Of a stretch of DNA of 64,000 nt, positions 1 to 10,110 are shown in pieces (position 1 is the first letter of the stretch; each line of letters opens with the position of its first letter). The stretch spans positions 3,309 through 67,308 of the forward strand of contig JANMYM010000062.1 in assembly GCA_031382085.1 (NCBI GenBank). The letters are read 5' to 3'. This DNA comes from UBA964 sp031382085. Lineage in GTDB: Bacteria; Pseudomonadota; Gammaproteobacteria; Steroidobacterales; Steroidobacteraceae. The position numbers were made by a program, and so were the translations under genes. Under the pieces are notes generated by a model. That model was not told the origin of the DNA. It saw only the letters and a program-made list of their open reading frames with translations, and made no database searches.

Positions 1-1184
<1,184 letters not shown>

Positions 1185-1192
<8 letters not shown>

Positions 1193-1421
1193 GGGCTGCC
1201 TCGTCCGGGGTCAGCGCCTCGACTGAGAGCGCGTGGATTTCACGGCCGACGAGCTCGCCCAGGGTCTGGTAGACCAGCTGGTGGCGGGCGATCGCGCGCT
1301 TGCCAGCGAAGCTGGCGCTGACGATACGGGCGGTGAAATGGGTCTGATCCTCGGAGAGAACCTGGACTTCGGCGTCCGGTAACCCAGTCCGGATCAGGCG
1401 GGCAACTTGGTCGGGATGCAT
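1185..1421 (-). CDS. ibaG: BolA-family protein IbaG
   Basis: This is a 78-residue BolA-like protein starting MHPDQVARLIRTGLPDAEV. It has the family core HFTARIVSASFAGKRAIARHQLVYQTLG, given here as overlapping parts: HFTARIVS, then FAGK, then RHQLVY. BolA/IbaG proteins pair with monothiol glutaredoxins and take part in Fe-S cluster handling and envelope stress; that is family knowledge. Longer in-frame upstream codons exist, but the ATG at 1421 gives the normal family length and avoids overlap with the divergent kdsD start. It lies directly upstream of murA and overlaps it. Confidence 0.92.
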
Positions 1422-1461
1422 GCGACGCGTAGTGTACCGTGGCGCGGTATCATTCAGGGCG

Positions 1462-2451
1462 ATGTCCGCCCTTCCCACAGCTTCCGCAACCAGCCTGCTG
1501 GCCTCAGCCCGCCGGGCGCTCAGCATCGAGGCCCAGGCGGTCTCAGCCCTGGGCGGTCGGTTGGGTGCGCCTTTCGTCAGCGCCTGTGAAACGCTACTGG
1601 CCTGCGCGGGCCGGGCGGTCGTCACCGGCATGGGCAAGAGCGGCCATGTCGCGAGCAAACTGGCGGCCACGCTCGCGAGCACCGGAACGCCCGCCTTCTT
1701 CCTGCATGCCGCCGAAGCCAGCCACGGCGACATTGGCATGATCACGCGTCACGATATCGTGATCGCGGTGTCGAACTCGGGTGAAACACCCGAACTGCTG
1801 ACGCTATTGCCGCCGCTGGTGCGACTCGGCGTGCCGCTGATCGCGATGACGGGCGCGCCCGATTCGACGCTCGCCAAGGCGGCCAACGTGCATCTCGATT
1901 GCAGTGTGGCTGAAGAGGCCTGCCCTTTGAATCTTGCGCCCACGGCCAGCACCACCGCCGCGCTCGCGATGGGCGATGCGCTCGCCGTGGCGCTGCTCGA
2001 GGCGCGCGGCTTTACCGCCGCGGACTTTGCGCGCTCGCATCCGGGCGGCCAATTGGGGCGGCAACTGCTGCTGCACGTGGCCGATGTGATGCGCACCGGG
2101 GATGCGATTCCGCGCAGCGCACCGGCAGCGTTGTTAGCTCAGGGCCTGATCGAGATGTCGCGCAAAGGGCTGGGCATGACGGTCGTCACCGATCCCGCTG
2201 ACAAAGTTGTCGGTGTGTTCACGGACGGTGACCTGCGCCGCGCGCTGGATGCGAGACTCGATCTGCACGCGGCCAAGATGAGCGACGTGATGACGACGCA
2301 TTGCCGCACCGTGAAACCGCAGGACCTGGCCGCGGAAGCCGTGCATGTAATGGAAACTTATCGCATCACGGCACTACCGGTCTGCGATGACCATGGCGTG
2401 CTGGTGGGCGCGCTCAACGTGCACGATCTGTTTCGCGCCGGAGCAATGTAG
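1462..2451 (+). CDS. kdsD: Arabinose-5-phosphate isomerase
   Basis: KdsD interconverts ribulose-5-phosphate and arabinose-5-phosphate, the entry to Kdo synthesis for LPS. The 329-residue product has an N-terminal SIS sugar-isomerase domain (GMGKSGHVASKLAATLAS, SNSGETPELL, HPGGQLGR) and two C-terminal CBS repeats (roughly residues 200-325; VVGVFTDGDLRR, VLVGALNVHDL). The start chosen is ATG 1462 (MSALPTASATS). An in-frame ATG at 1420 would add 14 atypical residues and overlap ibaG. The gene opens the run kdsD-kdsC-lptC-lptA-lptB-rpoN with one-base to overlapping junctions. Two YGTTAGS motifs or near-variants lie in or just after it (2133 and 2491). Confidence 0.96.
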   Translation: MSALPTASATSLLASARRALSIEAQAVSALGGRLGAPFVSACETLLACAGRAVVTGMGKSGHVASKLAATLASTGTPAFFLHAAEASHGDIGMITRHDIVIAVSNSGETPELLTLLPPLVRLGVPLIAMTGAPDSTLAKAANVHLDCSVAEEACPLNLAPTASTTAALAMGDALAVALLEARGFTAADFARSHPGGQLGRQLLLHVADVMRTGDAIPRSAPAALLAQGLIEMSRKGLGMTVVTDPADKVVGVFTDGDLRRALDARLDLHAAKMSDVMTTHCRTVKPQDLAAEAVHVMETYRITALPVCDDHGVLVGALNVHDLFRAGAM

Positions 2452-2452
2452 C

Positions 2453-2962
2453 TTGGCGCGAACCTCAAAGGCGCACGCGCCGATCCGCTTGTTAGTGCTC
2501 GACGTCGACGGTGTACTCACGGATGGCCGCCTTTATTACGGCGCGCGCGGCCAGACCCTGCAGGCCTTCCATGTGCGCGACGGCCATGGCATCAAGGCGG
2601 TGCTGGCTGCGGGCATCCAGGTCACGGTGATTTCCGGCCGACGTAGCCGCGGCGTCGTGCTGCGCTGCCGGGAATTGGGTATCCACGAAGTGCACCAGGG
2701 CGTGGCCGACAAGCTCGCCTGCCTGAGCGCAATCTGCCGCAAGCTGAAAATACCAATGCGCGACTGCGCCGCCATCGGCGATGACAGCGCGGATTCGCCC
2801 GTGTTACGCGCCACCGGTGTTAGCTACGCGGTCGCCGATGCGCATGCGGATGCCAGACGCGCGGCGACGCATGTGACCAGGCTCCAAGGCGGCTGCGGCG
2901 CGGTGCGCGAAGTCTGCGACGCGCTGCTGGTACGGCGCGCCGCCCGGCGAAGCCATGTCTAG
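2453..2962 (+). CDS. kdsC: 3-deoxy-D-manno-octulosonate 8-phosphate phosphatase
   Basis: KdsC removes phosphate from Kdo-8-phosphate to give free Kdo. It is a compact HAD-superfamily C0 phosphatase of about 169 residues. Motif I is VLDVDGVLTDG, motif II is in VISGRRS, and the Asp pair of motif IV is in IGDDSADSPVL. The likely start is TTG 2453, one base after the kdsD stop; the nearest in-frame ATGs lie well inside kdsD. The stop overlaps the lptC start. Its place between kdsD and lptC is the canonical one, so the function is secure even though the start is a guess. Confidence 0.93.
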   Translation: MARTSKAHAPIRLLVLDVDGVLTDGRLYYGARGQTLQAFHVRDGHGIKAVLAAGIQVTVISGRRSRGVVLRCRELGIHEVHQGVADKLACLSAICRKLKIPMRDCAAIGDDSADSPVLRATGVSYAVADAHADARRAATHVTRLQGGCGAVREVCDALLVRRAARRSHV

Positions 2963-3527
2963 GTCATGCAGCCTGGCAAGCTGTCTGCTCGTGGTGGCGT
3001 TGCTGACCACGGCCTGCGACACCGCCCGCAATGCGGTCTCGCCTGCTGACGGCGCGGATACCAGCAACACGCGGCGCGGCTACTCGGCCACCGGTGCCGA
3101 ATTGTCGGCGACCGATGCACAGGGTCGGCAGCGCTATAAACTGCGCGCGGCCAGCATCCGGCAGGACCCGGGCCAGGAAGCCGTCGATCTAACCGATGTC
3201 GTCGTTGAATTTCCGGACAGTCGCGGCCAAAAGTGGCTCCTGACCGCTGACTCCGGGCGGATGAGCAGCACCGCACGCGATGCACCCGCCACCGTGGACC
3301 TGGCGGGCGACGTGCGCCTGGCAAGCGATGCCAACAGTCTTGGCGGCCCGCTGTCGCTGGAGACCTCGACATTGACCTACGACACCGTGGCGAACCGCGC
3401 GACCACCACCCAGCCTGTCAAACTGAAGTCCGGAGCGCACACTATCGAGGCGCGCGGTCTCACCGCGGATTTGGGAACTCGCCGACTGAAGCTAGAATCA
3501 GCAGTACATGGTCGATTTACACCTTAG
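2955..3527 (+). CDS. lptC: LPS export ABC transporter periplasmic protein LptC
   Basis: LptC links the inner-membrane LptBFG transporter to the periplasmic LptA bridge for LPS export. The 190-residue product has an N-terminal hydrophobic segment (LASCLLVVALLTTAC). It is followed by a beta-jellyroll OstA-like domain, with repeated features such as YSATGAELSATDAQGRQRY, LTADSGRM and EARGLTADL. The segment ends in TTAC, which resembles a lipobox; most LptC proteins are instead single-pass anchored, so lipidation is uncertain. It overlaps kdsC by 8 bases and lptA by 20 bases. Confidence 0.88.
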   Translation: MSRSCSLASCLLVVALLTTACDTARNAVSPADGADTSNTRRGYSATGAELSATDAQGRQRYKLRAASIRQDPGQEAVDLTDVVVEFPDSRGQKWLLTADSGRMSSTARDAPATVDLAGDVRLASDANSLGGPLSLETSTLTYDTVANRATTTQPVKLKSGAHTIEARGLTADLGTRRLKLESAVHGRFTP

Positions 3528-4152
3528 TCGAACGCTACGCGCCGCATTGTTGGCGGCGGCCCTGACGGGGGGCGCCTGGGCCGCAGCACCACCGGGCGGG
3601 AGCGGTCCGGCCAGCCGTCGAACGGCGGAAATCACGCTGGATGCCGCCTCGACCGAGGTCGACTATGCGAGCAACCGCTACCTGTTTCGCTCGGTCACCA
3701 TCACCCAGGGCGACTTGCGCGTGCAGGCTGACGAAGCCCGCGCCACCGGTACCGATTTCGAAAACGCAACCTGGGAGTTTCGCGGCAAGGTGCAGATCAC
3801 TTTGCCTACCGGCAGCCTGAAATCGGACCTGGCGCGCGTGCAATTCCGCAACAACGCCATCGCCAGCGCGCGAATCGAAGGCCAGCCGGCGGAATTCGAG
3901 CAGCGGCGAGCTAACAACCCGGAGCCGGCCCGTGGCCGGGCGCGCAATATCGACTTCGACGTGGCGAGCAACACGGTGCGCCTGTCCAACGAGGCCTGGC
4001 TCTCCGACGGGCGCAATGACATCAAGGGCAACGAACTGGTCTACAGTCTGGTCGATCAGAAAGTGCGCGCCCGGGCCAAACCCGGCGACGCCGGCGGCGG
4101 CATCCGCATTACCATCCGCCCCGCCGCCGCGCCGTCCGGGCGCAATCCATGA
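3508..4152 (+). CDS. lptA: LPS transport periplasmic protein LptA
   Basis: LptA forms the periplasmic filament that carries LPS from LptC to LptD. The protein has 214 residues. An N-terminal signal peptide (RTLRAALLAAALTGGAWAAAP) is followed by the OstA/LptA jellyroll: ITLDAASTEVDYASNRYLF, TQGDLRVQADEA, WEFRGKVQI, NDIKGNELVYSL. The C-terminal tail is Gly/Ala/Pro/Arg-rich. The ATG lies inside lptC and the stop overlaps the lptB start (ATGA), which indicates a tightly coupled operon. Confidence 0.93.
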   Translation: MVDLHLSRTLRAALLAAALTGGAWAAAPPGGSGPASRRTAEITLDAASTEVDYASNRYLFRSVTITQGDLRVQADEARATGTDFENATWEFRGKVQITLPTGSLKSDLARVQFRNNAIASARIEGQPAEFEQRRANNPEPARGRARNIDFDVASNTVRLSNEAWLSDGRNDIKGNELVYSLVDQKVRARAKPGDAGGGIRITIRPAAAPSGRNP

Positions 4153-4874
4153 CGGTGCTGCGCGGCGAACACCTCGCCAAGGCTTACAAGACCCGCAAGG
4201 TCGTCACCGATCTGTCGCTCGAGGTCAAGGCGGGCGAAATAGTCGGATTGTTAGGTCCTAACGGCGCCGGCAAGACCACCGCGTTCTACATGATTGTCGG
4301 CCTGGTGGCGGCCGATGCGGGCCGGGTGATGATTGATGATCGCGACCTGACCAGCGCGCACATGCACGAGCGCGCCCAGGCTGGCATCGGCTATCTCCCG
4401 CAGGAAGCCTCGGTGTTCAGGAAATTGTCGGTCCAAGACAATGTTGCTGCCATCCTTGAATTGCGTGATGACCTCGACAAGGCTGGTCGCGACCAGGAAC
4501 TTGAACAGATTCTCGGCGATTTGCATATCGGCCACGTGCGCCAGTCACTGGGTATGTCGCTCTCGGGTGGCGAGCGGCGACGCGCCGAGATTGCGCGGGC
4601 ACTCGCCGCCAACCCCCGGTTTCTACTGCTTGATGAACCGTTTGCGGGGGTGGACCCTCTATCAGTGACGGATATCCAGCGCATCGTGTCCAATTTGGCG
4701 CAGCGCGGCATCGGGGTCTTGATCACGGACCACAATGTCCGTGAAACACTGGGTGTTTGTGGCCGTTCGTACATCGTCGGTAACGGAACTGTGATCGCCT
4801 CCGGAACTGCGGAAGAAATCCTTGCCAACCCCCAAGTCCGTGAGGTGTACTTGGGAGAGACGTTCCGAATGTGA
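4149..4874 (+). CDS. lptB: LPS export ABC transporter ATPase LptB
   Basis: LptB is the cytosolic ATPase that powers LPS extraction by LptFG. The 241 residues contain Walker A (GPNGAGKTTAF), the Q-loop region GYLPQEASVFRKLSV, the ABC signature LSGGERRR, Walker B LLLDEPFAGVDP and the H-loop LITDHNVRETL. All match the LptB subfamily. The start overlaps lptA and the stop overlaps the rpoN GTG. The P-loop region at 4250-4262 encodes LLGPNG through the perfect palindrome GTTAGGTCCTAAC, two facing copies of the iterated motif. Confidence 0.97.
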   Translation: MTVLRGEHLAKAYKTRKVVTDLSLEVKAGEIVGLLGPNGAGKTTAFYMIVGLVAADAGRVMIDDRDLTSAHMHERAQAGIGYLPQEASVFRKLSVQDNVAAILELRDDLDKAGRDQELEQILGDLHIGHVRQSLGMSLSGGERRRAEIARALAANPRFLLLDEPFAGVDPLSVTDIQRIVSNLAQRGIGVLITDHNVRETLGVCGRSYIVGNGTVIASGTAEEILANPQVREVYLGETFRM

Positions 4875-6352
4875 ATATGTTGAAGCCATCACTGCAGCTC
4901 AAACTGGGTCAGACACTGACGATGACCCCGCAGCTGCAACAGGCTATCCGTCTTTTGCAGTTGCCCGCGCTGGAACTCGAAATGCATGTGCGTGACGTGC
5001 TCGAGAGTAACGTCATGCTGGAGGCGGACGACGACATCGAAGCCACCGCCAGCCTGGAGGCCCTCGATCCCTCCGCTGCCGCGCCGGACGCCGCCCCCGC
5101 AGAATCCAGCCGTGAGGTCGCGGAACCTGCCGCCGACAACGCCCCGGAAGTCGAAATCGTCGACGACACTTTTGCCGACCGCACGACCTCGGGCAGTGGC
5201 GAAGGCACCGCGCCGGGCGGCGAAGAGGAGGATGAGCGGCAGCAGGACATCGCTGCGCAGCGCGGCCTGAGCCTGCATGAACACCTGATGGAACAGGTCG
5301 AGATGCTGGGCCTGTCACTGAGCGACATGACCATCGCTTCGACCCTGGTCGATGCCATCAACGACGACGGCTATGTCACTGACGCACTCGGTGAATTTGT
5401 CCACACCCTCGGTGCGCAGGGCGTGCAGACTTCCGAGGAAGAGGTCGAAAGAGTGCTGTCCATCATCCAGTACCTGGACCCCGCGGGCATCGGCGCCCGC
5501 AGCCTGAGCGAATGCGTCCTGCTGCAGCTCGCCCAGCTTGAGCCGGCGACGCCGGGACTCGCGGCCGCGACCCTGATTGCGGAAAAATACCTGGACCTGG
5601 TGGGCGCGAAGCAGTACTCCAACCTGCGGCGCAACCTCGGCGTCGACGACGACGAACTGTCGCATGCGATCGCGCTGGTCCGCAGTTGCAACCCCCGGCC
5701 TGGCTCTTTGTTAGGTGCCGGAACCGCCGAGTACGTGGTGCCGGATGTCTTCGTGCGTCGCACCGACCGCGGCTGGTCGGTGGAACTCAATGCCGCGAGC
5801 CTGCCGCGCGTCCGGGTCAACGAGGGCTACGTGGCGATGTTAGGCCGCGGTTCGGACCACGCGATGCTGCGTACCCAGCTGCAGGAGGCGCGCTGGCTGC
5901 TGAAGTCGCTCGAGATTCGCAAGGAAACGCTGATGAAAGTCGCCCGCAGCATCGTGCAGCGCCAGAACGACTTCCTCGAGTACGGCGAGGAGCACATGAA
6001 ACCGATGATCCTGCGCCATGTCGCCGAAGCCATCGAGATGCATGAATCAACGGTATCGCGGGTGACCTCGGGCAAATACATGCATACCCCGCGCGGCGTG
6101 TACGAATTGCGCTATTTTTTCTCGAGCCATGTCGATTCCCGGAGCGGCGAAGGCACCTCGTCGACAGCCATCCGCGCCAAGATCCGCAAACTGATCAAGG
6201 AAGAGCCGCCGGATGCCCCGCTGTCCGACAGCAGGCTTGCCGAGCTATTGTCGGCGGAAGGAATTCCGGTTGCGCGCCGGACGGTCGCCAAATATCGCGA
6301 GGCCCTGGGGATACCCTCGTCCAATGACCGCAAGCGCGTCGAGATAAGTTAG
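4871..6352 (+). CDS. rpoN: RNA polymerase sigma-54 factor
   Basis: RpoN directs RNA polymerase to -24/-12 promoters and needs enhancer-binding ATPases. The 493 residues show region I (KPSLQLKLGQTLTMTPQLQQ), an acidic Glu/Asp/Ala-rich region II (about residues 45-125) and the core-binding domain. They end in the HTH region and the RpoN box (ARRTVAKYREAL). The start is either GTG 4871, which overlaps the lptB stop and sits 11 bases after GGGAGAG, or ATG 4877. Spacing favours the GTG. The next genes, hpf and rapZ, are its usual partners, but ptsN is absent. Confidence 0.96.
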   Translation: MNMLKPSLQLKLGQTLTMTPQLQQAIRLLQLPALELEMHVRDVLESNVMLEADDDIEATASLEALDPSAAAPDAAPAESSREVAEPAADNAPEVEIVDDTFADRTTSGSGEGTAPGGEEEDERQQDIAAQRGLSLHEHLMEQVEMLGLSLSDMTIASTLVDAINDDGYVTDALGEFVHTLGAQGVQTSEEEVERVLSIIQYLDPAGIGARSLSECVLLQLAQLEPATPGLAAATLIAEKYLDLVGAKQYSNLRRNLGVDDDELSHAIALVRSCNPRPGSLLGAGTAEYVVPDVFVRRTDRGWSVELNAASLPRVRVNEGYVAMLGRGSDHAMLRTQLQEARWLLKSLEIRKETLMKVARSIVQRQNDFLEYGEEHMKPMILRHVAEAIEMHESTVSRVTSGKYMHTPRGVYELRYFFSSHVDSRSGEGTSSTAIRAKIRKLIKEEPPDAPLSDSRLAELLSAEGIPVARRTVAKYREALGIPSSNDRKRVEIS

Positions 6353-6379
6353 ATTTCACCAACCCAGCAGGAGATGTCC

Positions 6380-6697
6380 ATGCAAGTTTCGGTCACGGGT
6401 CACCATGTTGAAGTTACTGACTCCATGCGCAGCTACGTCGAGAAGAAAATGGAACGCATCCTGCGTCACTTTGACCACGTGATCGACGTGCACTGCACCC
6501 TGACCGTTGAGAAGATGCAGCAGAAGGCCGAGGCACGGCTGAAGGTGCGCGGCAAGGATATTCACGCGTTTGCCGTGGATGAAAACATGTATGCCGCGAT
6601 CGACATGCTGACCGACAAGCTCGACCGCCTGGTCAAGAAGCGCAAGGAACAAATCACCGACCATCACGCTGCCGAAGGGCGCAGCGCGCGGCATTAG
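6380..6697 (+). CDS. hpf: Ribosome hibernation promoting factor (short HPF)
   Basis: HPF binds the 30S decoding region in stationary phase and promotes 100S ribosome dimers. The 105-residue protein matches the short type: MQVSVTGHHVEVTDSMRSYV, a basic middle (KMERILRHFDHV) and a short charged tail. There is no C-terminal dimerisation domain of the long type. The start is ATG 6380, because AGGAG at 6369-6373 is six bases upstream; an ATG at 6374 would sit directly on that site. It lies between rpoN and rapZ. Confidence 0.94.
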   Translation: MQVSVTGHHVEVTDSMRSYVEKKMERILRHFDHVIDVHCTLTVEKMQQKAEARLKVRGKDIHAFAVDENMYAAIDMLTDKLDRLVKKRKEQITDHHAAEGRSARH

Positions 6698-6726
6698 CCG
6701 CCGTTGCGTAGCGCGGCGCGAGCGCC

Positions 6727-7590
6727 ATGCGGTTAGTCATCATCAGTGGCTTGTCGGGCGCCGGCAAGAGCGTGGCGTTGAACATGCTGGAGGACATGGG
6801 CCTCTACTGCATCGACAACCTGCCGGCTGTAATGGTGAAGCCGTTTGTGTCGCACGCGATGACCACCAAGGATGGTACTTACGACCGTACCGCGTTAGGT
6901 GTCGACGCACGCAACCCAGCCCAGGATATCGCGAACGTGCCGTCGCTGATGCAGGAACTCAAGGGGCTCGGCGTGCACTGCGAGATCGTGTGTCTGGTCG
7001 CCAACGACGACGAATTGTTGAGAAGGTTTTCCGAAACCAAGCGCCGGCACCCGTTATCCGGCGATTACGGTGATTTGCCCGCAGCCATTGCCCGTGAGCG
7101 GAAATTGCTGGAGCCGATCCTGTACGCTGCGGACCTGGTGATCGACACTTCACGCATGGGCGTGCATGCGCTGCGCGACACGATCCTGAAGCGCGTGGAG
7201 CAGCGCGCGTCCGGCCGGTTGTCGATCAGTTTCGAGTCTTTCGGCTTCAAGAACGGGCTGCCGGGCGATGCGGATTTCGTCTTTGATGCACGCACGCTGC
7301 CCAACCCGTACTGGGATCCGGCGCTGCGCGCACTGACCGGCCGCGATCCCGACGTGATTCGCTACCTCGAATCCATGCCGCAGGTACACAAGCTGTATGC
7401 GGACATCTCAGCTTTCATTGAATCGCGGATCCCCGAGCACCAAGCTAACAATCGCCGCTACCTCACCATCGCGATCGGCTGCACCGGCGGACAGCATCGC
7501 TCGGTATATCTGGTCGACAAGCTGGCGGCGCGTTTCGCCGGGCTTTTCCCAGGCGTGATATCCAGACACACAGCACTGCGTGATAACTGA
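6727..7590 (+). CDS. rapZ: RNase adapter / nucleotide-binding protein RapZ
   Basis: The RapZ/YvcJ family binds nucleotides; in E. coli RapZ hands the sRNA GlmZ to RNase E and so controls amino-sugar supply. The 287 residues carry a P-loop (SGLSGAGKSVAL), a Walker B-like CLVANDDELLRRFSETKRRHPL, and the C-terminal RNA-binding segment with IAIGCTGGQHRSVY. It follows hpf, where many proteobacteria have ptsN or hprK between. Its stop lies inside mgtE (11-base overlap). Confidence 0.94.
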   Translation: MRLVIISGLSGAGKSVALNMLEDMGLYCIDNLPAVMVKPFVSHAMTTKDGTYDRTALGVDARNPAQDIANVPSLMQELKGLGVHCEIVCLVANDDELLRRFSETKRRHPLSGDYGDLPAAIARERKLLEPILYAADLVIDTSRMGVHALRDTILKRVEQRASGRLSISFESFGFKNGLPGDADFVFDARTLPNPYWDPALRALTGRDPDVIRYLESMPQVHKLYADISAFIESRIPEHQANNRRYLTIAIGCTGGQHRSVYLVDKLAARFAGLFPGVISRHTALRDN

Positions 7591-8935
7591 GACCCGCCTT
7601 CCAAAGGCTGGCCGCCTCGCAGCGCTGCTGGAGGCACTGGACACCGGCACACTGCGCTCAGCTAACAGGCTGGTCAATGCGCTGCACCCGGCGGAAATCG
7701 CCGCGCTGATGGAATCCATGCCGCCGGCGCGACGCGAGCTGGTGTGGGAATTCGTCGATCCGGAACTGGAAGGCGAAGTGCTGCTTGAGCTCAGCGAGCC
7801 GGTGCGCCTGGCGCTGCTTGAGCAGATGGACGCGCAGGAAATCGTCGCAGCCGCCGAAGGCCTTGAAGTAGACGATCTTGCCGACCTGGTGCGCGAACTT
7901 CCCGAAGCCGTTAACCGGCAGTTGCTTGAGTCGATGGACCGCCAGCATCGCGAGCGCCTGGATACCGTGTTGTCGTTTGCGGAGGACAGCGCCGGCGGCC
8001 TGATGAATACCGACACGGTCAGCGTGCGCGCCGATGTGTCGATCGAGACGGTGCTGCGATATCTGCGCATGCGCGGCGAGCTGCCGGATCGCACCGATCG
8101 GCTGTTCGTCGCGGATCGAGGCGGCCAGTACCTCGGCACGGTGCCATTGCCGAGGTTGCTGACCGAGGATCCGCAGCGGCTGGTCGGTGACTGTCTCGAG
8201 CCGGAAGCACCGCGCATCGATCCTACCCTGAGCGCGCACGATGTGGCGAACCTGTTCCAGCAGCGCGACCTGCTGTCGGCGGCGGTGGTCGACGCAGACG
8301 GCCGCCTGTTAGGCCGGATCACGGTCGATGATGTCGTCGACGTCATCCGCATGGAGGGCGAGCATTCGGTCCGGTCCATGGCCGGCCTCGATGACGAAGA
8401 AGACGTGTTCGCACCCATTCTGCCGTCGACTCGGCGGCGCCTGTTCTGGCTCGGCATCAATCTGCTGACCGCTTTTCTCGCGGCCGCCGTGGTGCGCAAT
8501 TTCGAAAGCACGATCGCCAAGGTCGCGGCGCTCGCCGCACTGATGCCGGTGGTCGCATCGATGGGCGGCATCGCCGGAACACAGACCGTAACGCTGATCG
8601 TGCGTGCCATCGCGTTAGGTCAGGTGCAATGGAACAATGGGCGCTGGCTGCTGTTCAAGGAAATGGCGGTCGGCGGCCTGAATGGCCTCATCTGGGCGGC
8701 GGTGGTCGGCGGCATTGTCTGGTTCTGGTTCGGGACCCCGGTGATCGCGGCGATTCTCGCCGCGGCGCTGCTGATCAACCTGCTGGCAGCCGCAGCGGTC
8801 GGGGTGCTGGTGCCGCTGATCCTGAAGCGATTGCGGATCGATCCGGCACTTTCGGCTGGCGTGATCCTGACCACCTTCACCGACTGCATCGGCTTTGCCA
8901 CGTTGTTAGGTCTTGGCGCCTTGTTCCTGACCTGA
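7580..8935 (+). CDS. mgtE: Magnesium transporter MgtE
   Basis: MgtE is a Mg2+-gated Mg2+ channel. The 451-residue protein has an N-domain of helical repeats (about 1-125; HPAEIAALMESMP, EIVAAAEGLEVDDLADLV). A CBS pair follows (about 130-260; DSAGGLMNTDTVSV, GRITVDDVVDVIR). The C-terminal transmembrane domain has five helices, including PVVASMGGIAGTQTVTL and the pore-region Asp in TTFTDCIGF. The start is GTG 7580 inside rapZ; no better start is visible. The 3' end overlaps the convergent patatin gene by 30 bases. Confidence 0.95.
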   Translation: MITETRLPKAGRLAALLEALDTGTLRSANRLVNALHPAEIAALMESMPPARRELVWEFVDPELEGEVLLELSEPVRLALLEQMDAQEIVAAAEGLEVDDLADLVRELPEAVNRQLLESMDRQHRERLDTVLSFAEDSAGGLMNTDTVSVRADVSIETVLRYLRMRGELPDRTDRLFVADRGGQYLGTVPLPRLLTEDPQRLVGDCLEPEAPRIDPTLSAHDVANLFQQRDLLSAAVVDADGRLLGRITVDDVVDVIRMEGEHSVRSMAGLDDEEDVFAPILPSTRRRLFWLGINLLTAFLAAAVVRNFESTIAKVAALAALMPVVASMGGIAGTQTVTLIVRAIALGQVQWNNGRWLLFKEMAVGGLNGLIWAAVVGGIVWFWFGTPVIAAILAAALLINLLAAAAVGVLVPLILKRLRIDPALSAGVILTTFTDCIGFATLLGLGALFLT

Positions 8936-10045
8936 GGCGAAGAACTCACGGATTTCGTCCGCGCGCGCAGCCGCGTCGCGCACCCCGAGCGCGATCAGTT
9001 CGCGGGTGTAGGCCGCCTCGAACAGCAGGTAACTTGCCAACAAGCCGCCGGCATGCCCGTGCGCGCCGGTGGCGCGCATGAAGGCGCGCACCGCAAAGGG
9101 CATGCCAGCGACGTGGCGACCGGCCAGCAGCCGCAGATCAACGCTTGGCGAAATCATCAAGGTGCGAATCATCCGGGTGCCGGTGCTGCCCGGCGACACT
9201 GCACCGAGTTGGTTCAGGCGTTGCAGCTGCTCGAGGTCACCGTATAGCTGGTCGGAAAACAACGTGTCCAGCATGAAACCGAACAGCTGGCCCGGCGATG
9301 GCCCGCTGCGCACGGCGCCGATGGGCCCCAGGCCCGCGGCGTTGTGGGCCCGGACACCGATGACGAACAACCGATCGGCGCCGAGCCTGATCGCGGGCGA
9401 CAATGGCGCAAGCTGGCGCATCGCGCCGTCGCCAAAATATTCGTCCCCCAGTTTGACGGCCGGAAACAACAGTGGAATCGCCGTGCTCGCCATCAGGTGA
9501 TGTTGGCCGAGCTGCACGCGCACGCCACGGCGCGCTGCGCGGTGCCACTCGGTGACAGAATCCTCGGCGGCAAACCACGCGGTCGACTGCCCGGAGCTGT
9601 AACTGGTGCTGCACAGCGCCAGTGCATGCAGATGGCCGGCGGCGATCTGCGCGCCGACCTGCGCGATATGCACCCGGGCTGCCAGCAGCCGCCGCAACGG
9701 TGTGTTATCGAGAAACGACCGCGGCGTGCGTACCAGCCAGCCGCCCGACAGCGCGGCCAGCGTCCAGCGCGCGCCCGCGCCCAGCATCGCCAGGCCATCG
9801 CTGCGAAACACCTGCGAGATATGAAAATCTGACCAGACCTGGTGCAGGCCCTCGACCGCGGCCCGCCAATCGTTGGCACCCGCCGCTAACACACCGGCTG
9901 CGACCGCGCCCGCCGAGGTGCCGACGATGACCGGAAACGGGTTCTGCTGCGGCGGCAATATCCCGACCAAGGCCTTGAGCACACCCACCTGGTAGGCAGA
10001 ACGGGCGCCGCCGCCTGATAGCACAAGTCCAACGCGGGTTTCCAT
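8906..10045 (-). CDS. Patatin-like phospholipase family protein
   Basis: Patatin-like acyl hydrolases use a Ser-Asp dyad on lipids. The 379 residues begin METRVGLVLSGGGARSAYQVG, which holds the Gly-rich oxyanion loop. The nucleophile elbow is GTSAG and the Asp is in DGAMRQLAP. The middle has DUF3336-free, single-domain architecture. No clear signal peptide is seen, so it is probably cytosolic or peripheral. ATG 10045 is preferred to an upstream in-frame start at 10099 because the protein then opens directly into the beta strand. It is convergent with mgtE and divergent from the peroxiredoxin gene. Confidence 0.9.
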   Translation of the reverse strand: METRVGLVLSGGGARSAYQVGVLKALVGILPPQQNPFPVIVGTSAGAVAAGVLAAGANDWRAAVEGLHQVWSDFHISQVFRSDGLAMLGAGARWTLAALSGGWLVRTPRSFLDNTPLRRLLAARVHIAQVGAQIAAGHLHALALCSTSYSSGQSTAWFAAEDSVTEWHRAARRGVRVQLGQHHLMASTAIPLLFPAVKLGDEYFGDGAMRQLAPLSPAIRLGADRLFVIGVRAHNAAGLGPIGAVRSGPSPGQLFGFMLDTLFSDQLYGDLEQLQRLNQLGAVSPGSTGTRMIRTLMISPSVDLRLLAGRHVAGMPFAVRAFMRATGAHGHAGGLLASYLLFEAAYTRELIALGVRDAAARADEIREFFASGQEQGAKT

Positions 10046-10110
10046 AGGGACATTCTGCCAAATTGCCGCAACGTTGCTAGAATCCCTGCTCACCGGCAAG
10101 GAGCCATCGC

